A DNA stretch of 64,000 nt from an uncultured Alphaproteobacteria bacterium (lineage in GTDB: Bacteria > Pseudomonadota > Alphaproteobacteria > RF32 > CAG-239), in NCBI GenBank assembly GCA_944391495.1, contig CALXTU010000002.1:62001-126000 (forward strand), given 5' to 3'. Shown one piece after another: positions 60,679 through 64,000 of this stretch (the first letter of the stretch is position 1; the number at the start of each line of letters is the position of its first letter). Below the pieces are notes generated by a model. That model made no database searches, was not told the origin of the DNA, and saw only the letters and a program-made list of their open reading frames with translations. Made by a program: the position numbers and the translations under genes.

Positions 60679-61686
60679 TTAAGAACCAACCTTTGCAATC
60701 ACTCGCTCAATCTCCTGTTTAACGACTTTTTCAACCAAAGCTGGCAGATTGTCATTAATCCATTTTTCGGTCTGACGGACAATTTCCGCCTCGGCAAAAG
60801 ATTTAAACCCGGCACCGTCGTTCCACTGACGGCGAATCTCGCCGCCGACAACTTTTATAACGGCATCAAGTACGAATTCTTCCAGCGTTTTACTTGTGTT
60901 TCCCGGTGCCGCAATTTCGACCGACGGTTCGGCAACAGATGCTGCCGGAGCCGGCGTGTCATCGCGGGAAAACATCTTGGCAAAATTACTGATGATATTG
61001 GCCGAAACATCAACCGCACTGTCTGCCGCCGCCTCAGGCTCCGTCAGAGGCTGTCGGTCTTCAAGGGGTGTTTCGGCAACAACCGCGGCGGAAGTCTCAA
61101 CCTCATCTTCCGCGGGCAAGCTTGCGGACTGCGGCTCAACAGTAGCCGTTTCCGGTTCGGGCGAAAGCGTCGGTTCGACTATCGGCGTATCTTCAGCAAC
61201 CGGCGGCAGGAAATCTTCAACCTCCGCAACAGCGGAAGTTTCAACAGTTTCCGGTTCAGCCGGCAGTTCAAAAACGTCTGTTTTGGCCGGCGCCGCATTT
61301 TCTTCAATAACAGGTTCGACCTCAACAACCGGTTCAACTGCGGAATCCGCCGCCATAAAATCTGTCGGATCGGCATCTATGGCAAACGGGTCTGCCGGTT
61401 CTTCTCCGGTAACGGCCGCAACAACATCAACGGCATTGTCTTCGGTCGTTTCTGTTGTTTCAGGAGCTAAGGGGGCGGCTGCCGGTTCATCGGCGACGCG
61501 CATTTCCGGCGACAATTCCAAAATATCATCAACATCGGAAGATGTTTGCAATACATCACTCAAAACATCCGGCTCGTCCTCCGGATTTTTTATTGCTGCA
61601 GATTTGTTTTGTTCGTCTTCTTCCAAAATATTTTTTATTGAAGACAAAATATCTTCCATTTCCGCGTTTTGATTGTCATCAGCCAT
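60679..61686 (-). CDS. popZ: PopZ-like polar organizing protein (DUF2497)
   Basis: 335 residues. The N-terminal motif MEDILSSIKNILEEDE (about 10–25) is the partner-binding helix of PopZ. A long Pro/Glu/Ala/Thr-rich acidic disordered middle (about 30–250) follows, and the C-terminal oligomerisation helices (TLEEFVLDAVIKVVGGEIRRQW...EKWINDNLPALVEKVVKQEIERVI) close it. PopZ forms polar condensates that anchor ParB/parS and cell-cycle kinases. The middle is much longer than in Caulobacter PopZ (177 residues in total). It lies upstream of valS. Confidence 0.88.
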   Translation of the reverse strand: MADDNQNAEMEDILSSIKNILEEDEQNKSAAIKNPEDEPDVLSDVLQTSSDVDDILELSPEMRVADEPAAAPLAPETTETTEDNAVDVVAAVTGEEPADPFAIDADPTDFMAADSAVEPVVEVEPVIEENAAPAKTDVFELPAEPETVETSAVAEVEDFLPPVAEDTPIVEPTLSPEPETATVEPQSASLPAEDEVETSAAVVAETPLEDRQPLTEPEAAADSAVDVSANIISNFAKMFSRDDTPAPAASVAEPSVEIAAPGNTSKTLEEFVLDAVIKVVGGEIRRQWNDGAGFKSFAEAEIVRQTEKWINDNLPALVEKVVKQEIERVIAKVGS

Positions 61687-61767
61687 GGTTTAAGGCCTTT
61701 TCCCGTTAATGTTGCAACTTGCCTTTATGTTAACCGAAAAAATTTTTTTAGCAAGCCCCTTTAGCCG

Positions 61768-63126
61768 TTAATTCAAAGAAAACCATTTATCCTTGGTTTC
61801 CTGATAATATTTATCGGCATCATAAAGCTCAACATCCAGTCGCAAATCTTTGGCCGTCATCTTACCCATGGACGCCAGCATCTGCATGGCGGAAACATAG
61901 TAGTTGCGGCGAGCCTGAACATCATTTACCTTAGATGTGAGGAGCTCCTGAAAAGCATCCAAAACATCCAAGACCGTACGGTTGCCCAAAGCCTCTTCTT
62001 TTTGTACGCCATCAAGAGCAATTTCGTTTGCTTTAATCTGAGCGGCAATGGCTTTAAGCTGGGATTCATTTGATTTCATGGTTTCCCAGGTGCTCTGTAC
62101 GGAAGACTTAACCGAACGCTTGGCCTCCAAGACATTCTCCTGAGCCTGCCATTTCTGATATTTGCTCTGGCGGATACGCGCTCTGTCGGCGCCGCCGCTG
62201 TACAACGGGATACTCAAATTAACTCCCCATTCGGCATTTTCGGTGGTGGTGTCAATGCTGCCCTGCTCGGCCTTGGTCTTACCGACGGTTCCGTCAAGAC
62301 TTACCGTCGGAAACAAAGCGCCGGTATTGGCATAAACCTCATAACCCTTAGCCGCGTAAAGGTTTTTGGCCTGTTTGATGGTATAGCTGTTATCCATGGC
62401 GATTTTCAATGCCTCGTCATAACTTTTAGGCAGAAAATCGTCAATTTTGGTCGGTTCGACAAGTTTTTCCGGCTCCGACCCGATAAGTTCAACATAAGTT
62501 GCAATTGAAGACTGCAACGTACCCTCCGAGGCAATGCGGTCGGCAACAGCCTGCGAATGACGCGCCTCGGCCTGAGAAACGTCGGTACGGGTCAACTCAC
62601 CAACCTTGAAACGTTCGCGGGCTTCGTCCAATTCTTTCAACAAAAGTTTTTCATTGTTTTTCTGCAAATCAACAACCGCCTGATTTTGCAAAACGTCAAG
62701 ATACGCCGTTGCCGCCTGCAACAGAATATTCTGTTCGACGTTGGCCAAATTATCCTGCTCTGCCCGAACCGTGCGATCCGCCGCTTTGACCGAATTGACG
62801 GTTGAGAAACCGCTGAATACCGGCTGCGAAATATTGGCTGACCCGGTCAATGTATTATAACCGCCTTCGGTGCCGACGCCTTTTTTGATGTTATTATGTC
62901 CGTCATTATAAGCTCCGCTCAAACTTACCGTCGGCCGATAGCCGGATTTGGCAATCGCGACGTTTTCATCAATTGAACGCAGATAGGCGCGCTCCGCCTG
63001 AAGGGTCGGGTTGGAATTATATGTCTGACTCAAAATTTCAAAAATGTCTTCTGCACGAGCCTGACCGGCAAGACCAAGACATAATGAAGTTGTCACAAAT
63101 AATCCACTCAACAGTTCTTTTTTCAT
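61768..63126 (-). CDS. tolC: TolC-family outer-membrane efflux protein
   Basis: 452 residues: signal peptide (MKKELLSGLFVTTSLCLGLAGQARA), then two OEP repeats (ILSQTYNSNPTLQAERAYLRS...TAYLDVLQNQAVVDLQ, and ...VNLSIPLYSGGADRARIRQS...). Alternating coiled-coil helices and barrel strands form the trimeric tunnel for type I secretion or multidrug pumps. No pump genes are nearby. Confidence 0.95.
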   Translation of the reverse strand: MKKELLSGLFVTTSLCLGLAGQARAEDIFEILSQTYNSNPTLQAERAYLRSIDENVAIAKSGYRPTVSLSGAYNDGHNNIKKGVGTEGGYNTLTGSANISQPVFSGFSTVNSVKAADRTVRAEQDNLANVEQNILLQAATAYLDVLQNQAVVDLQKNNEKLLLKELDEARERFKVGELTRTDVSQAEARHSQAVADRIASEGTLQSSIATYVELIGSEPEKLVEPTKIDDFLPKSYDEALKIAMDNSYTIKQAKNLYAAKGYEVYANTGALFPTVSLDGTVGKTKAEQGSIDTTTENAEWGVNLSIPLYSGGADRARIRQSKYQKWQAQENVLEAKRSVKSSVQSTWETMKSNESQLKAIAAQIKANEIALDGVQKEEALGNRTVLDVLDAFQELLTSKVNDVQARRNYYVSAMQMLASMGKMTAKDLRLDVELYDADKYYQETKDKWFSLN

Positions 63127-63321
63127 TTTTATCCCTCAAAAATACATCACAAAATTCGTTTCCGAGATTACATCATTTGTTTGTAAAATACAAATATTTC
63201 TTAAAAATTTTATGAAGATTTAACAAGTATCCTCTAAAAAAGGCTTATTTTATTAACTATATCTCAAACAATTCTCTTTAAGCTTGGGATAACTCAGTAT
63301 TTTTGGCAAGGAGTACGTTAA

Positions 63322-64000
63322 GTGAAGCAGAAATCTACGATTATCAACGAAATCGATAAAGCCCGGCTGAAGTTTTCAATCGAGCATTATATTCAATATT
63401 TCATCGGTAAACGGGTCTGCGAAATTACCCGCGAAGAAGCCCTGGAGGCAATATCTCTGGCTGTCAGGGAATTTGCCATGGACAAAATGTATCAGTCCAT
63501 TGCCCGCTACAATAAATGCAATTCCAAAAGAGTTTATTATCTTTCCATTGAATATCTTATCGGCCGGCTTTTGGCCAACAACCTGCACTCGCTCGGGCTG
63601 TTTGATATTTTAAAAAGCATAAAAATCGACGGTTTTCCCGACATGACGCTGGAAGAAATTTTTGATACCGAATATGATCCGGCGCTCGGTAACGGCGGTC
63701 TTGGGCGACTGGCTGCCTGTTATTTGGATTCAATGGCTTCGGTCGGTATTGCCGGTTTCGGCTACGGTATCAACTACCAGTTCGGTTTGTTCAAACAAAA
63801 ATTTGAAAACGGTTATCAGGTTGAGCAGGCCGATACCTGGAAAGGCGAAAACTCACCCTGGCAGTTCGTACGCAATGACCGTATCGTTAAAATTCCGATT
63901 TACGGTAATGTTGAGGTTTTGGACAATCCCGACGGTTCCAAAGACTTTTTATGGATGAACACCAAAACGATTTACGGTGTGCCGTTTGATTTTCCGATTG
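63322..64000 (+). CDS. glgP: Glycogen/starch phosphorylase, N-terminal part (runs off the window)
   Basis: 226 codons are visible before the window ends. The sequence shows the GT35 phosphorylase start: RVYYLSIEYLIGRLLANNL, then ALGNGGLGRLAACYLDSMASVGIAGFGYGINYQFGLFKQ and the VEQADTWKG region. It releases glucose-1-phosphate from glycogen with PLP. The start is GTG at 63322, chosen by GGAG eight bases upstream and the in-frame continuation. The tolC–glgP intergenic (63127–63321) is AT-rich and holds no gene. Confidence 0.93.
   Translation, partial: MKQKSTIINEIDKARLKFSIEHYIQYFIGKRVCEITREEALEAISLAVREFAMDKMYQSIARYNKCNSKRVYYLSIEYLIGRLLANNLHSLGLFDILKSIKIDGFPDMTLEEIFDTEYDPALGNGGLGRLAACYLDSMASVGIAGFGYGINYQFGLFKQKFENGYQVEQADTWKGENSPWQFVRNDRIVKIPIYGNVEVLDNPDGSKDFLWMNTKTIYGVPFDFPI

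Noticed and set aside
60265..61470. Long plus-strand ORF (about 400 codons)
   Set aside because: Antisense to valS and popZ; its open frame follows from the codon use of the real genes, and it has no plausible domain.

Overview
The window looks like the chromosome of an alphaproteobacterium, probably an uncultured host- or gut-associated lineage (lineage is inference). The evidence is the popZ–valS pair, a DUF4167 gene behind prmC, an lpxI-type lipid A gene block, an RpoH-type heat-shock sigma factor, an MlaA/MlaC pair and a short single-PDZ RseP. Base composition is moderate over most of the window and clearly AT-rich in two blocks, the CRISPR-Cas locus and the glycan-synthesis cluster, which suggests acquisition by transfer.

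Left part (1–11 kb): the 3' end of a tRNA with a duplicated tail, then metal genes: a FeoA–FeoB fusion, a CsoR-type copper regulator behind a 57-residue cysteine-rich metallothionein-like protein with a clear operator/promoter, and an ArsR-type regulator with a split heavy-metal ATPase (separate HMA protein plus a 617-residue pump). Between and after these lie a DksA/TraR-type zinc-finger protein, a YbaK deacylase, Ogt, tRNA-Phe, a phage-tail gene fragment, a YefM–YoeB toxin–antitoxin pair with its TGTACA operator, and mlaA–mlaC for outer-membrane lipid asymmetry.

CRISPR block (12.5–19 kb): a type II-C system with an unusual layout. cas9 and cas2 are on the minus strand, the array of 22 complete repeats lies beyond them, and cas1 sits alone on the far side in the opposite direction, between a strong terminator and a truncated repeat. 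Every repeat ends in an extended -10-like promoter, and a convincing tracrRNA is divergent from cas9.

Glycan block (21.5–30.5 kb): thrS and a GT4 glycosyltransferase, then a minus-strand operon led by a resolvase-like protein that has lost its catalytic residues. The operon's leader contains terminator hairpins and a long inverted repeat. The operon encodes CgeB-like, GT2, GT32 and pyruvyltransferase–GT8 enzymes and a cytidylyltransferase.

Envelope and housekeeping block (30.6–64 kb): comEC, lpxB, lpxI, lpxA, lpxD, bamA, rseP, cdsA, uppS, frr and pyrH form the usual alphaproteobacterial cluster. However, dxr and fabZ are not at their usual places and rpsB–tsf is absent upstream. The fabZ site is filled by palindromic repeats and a truncated DUF1566-like gene. 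Then follow plsY–dprA–topA, clpB, a membrane metallophosphoesterase, DUF4167–prmC, rpoH, asnS, a glycine-zipper lipoprotein, valS–popZ, tolC and the start of glycogen phosphorylase.
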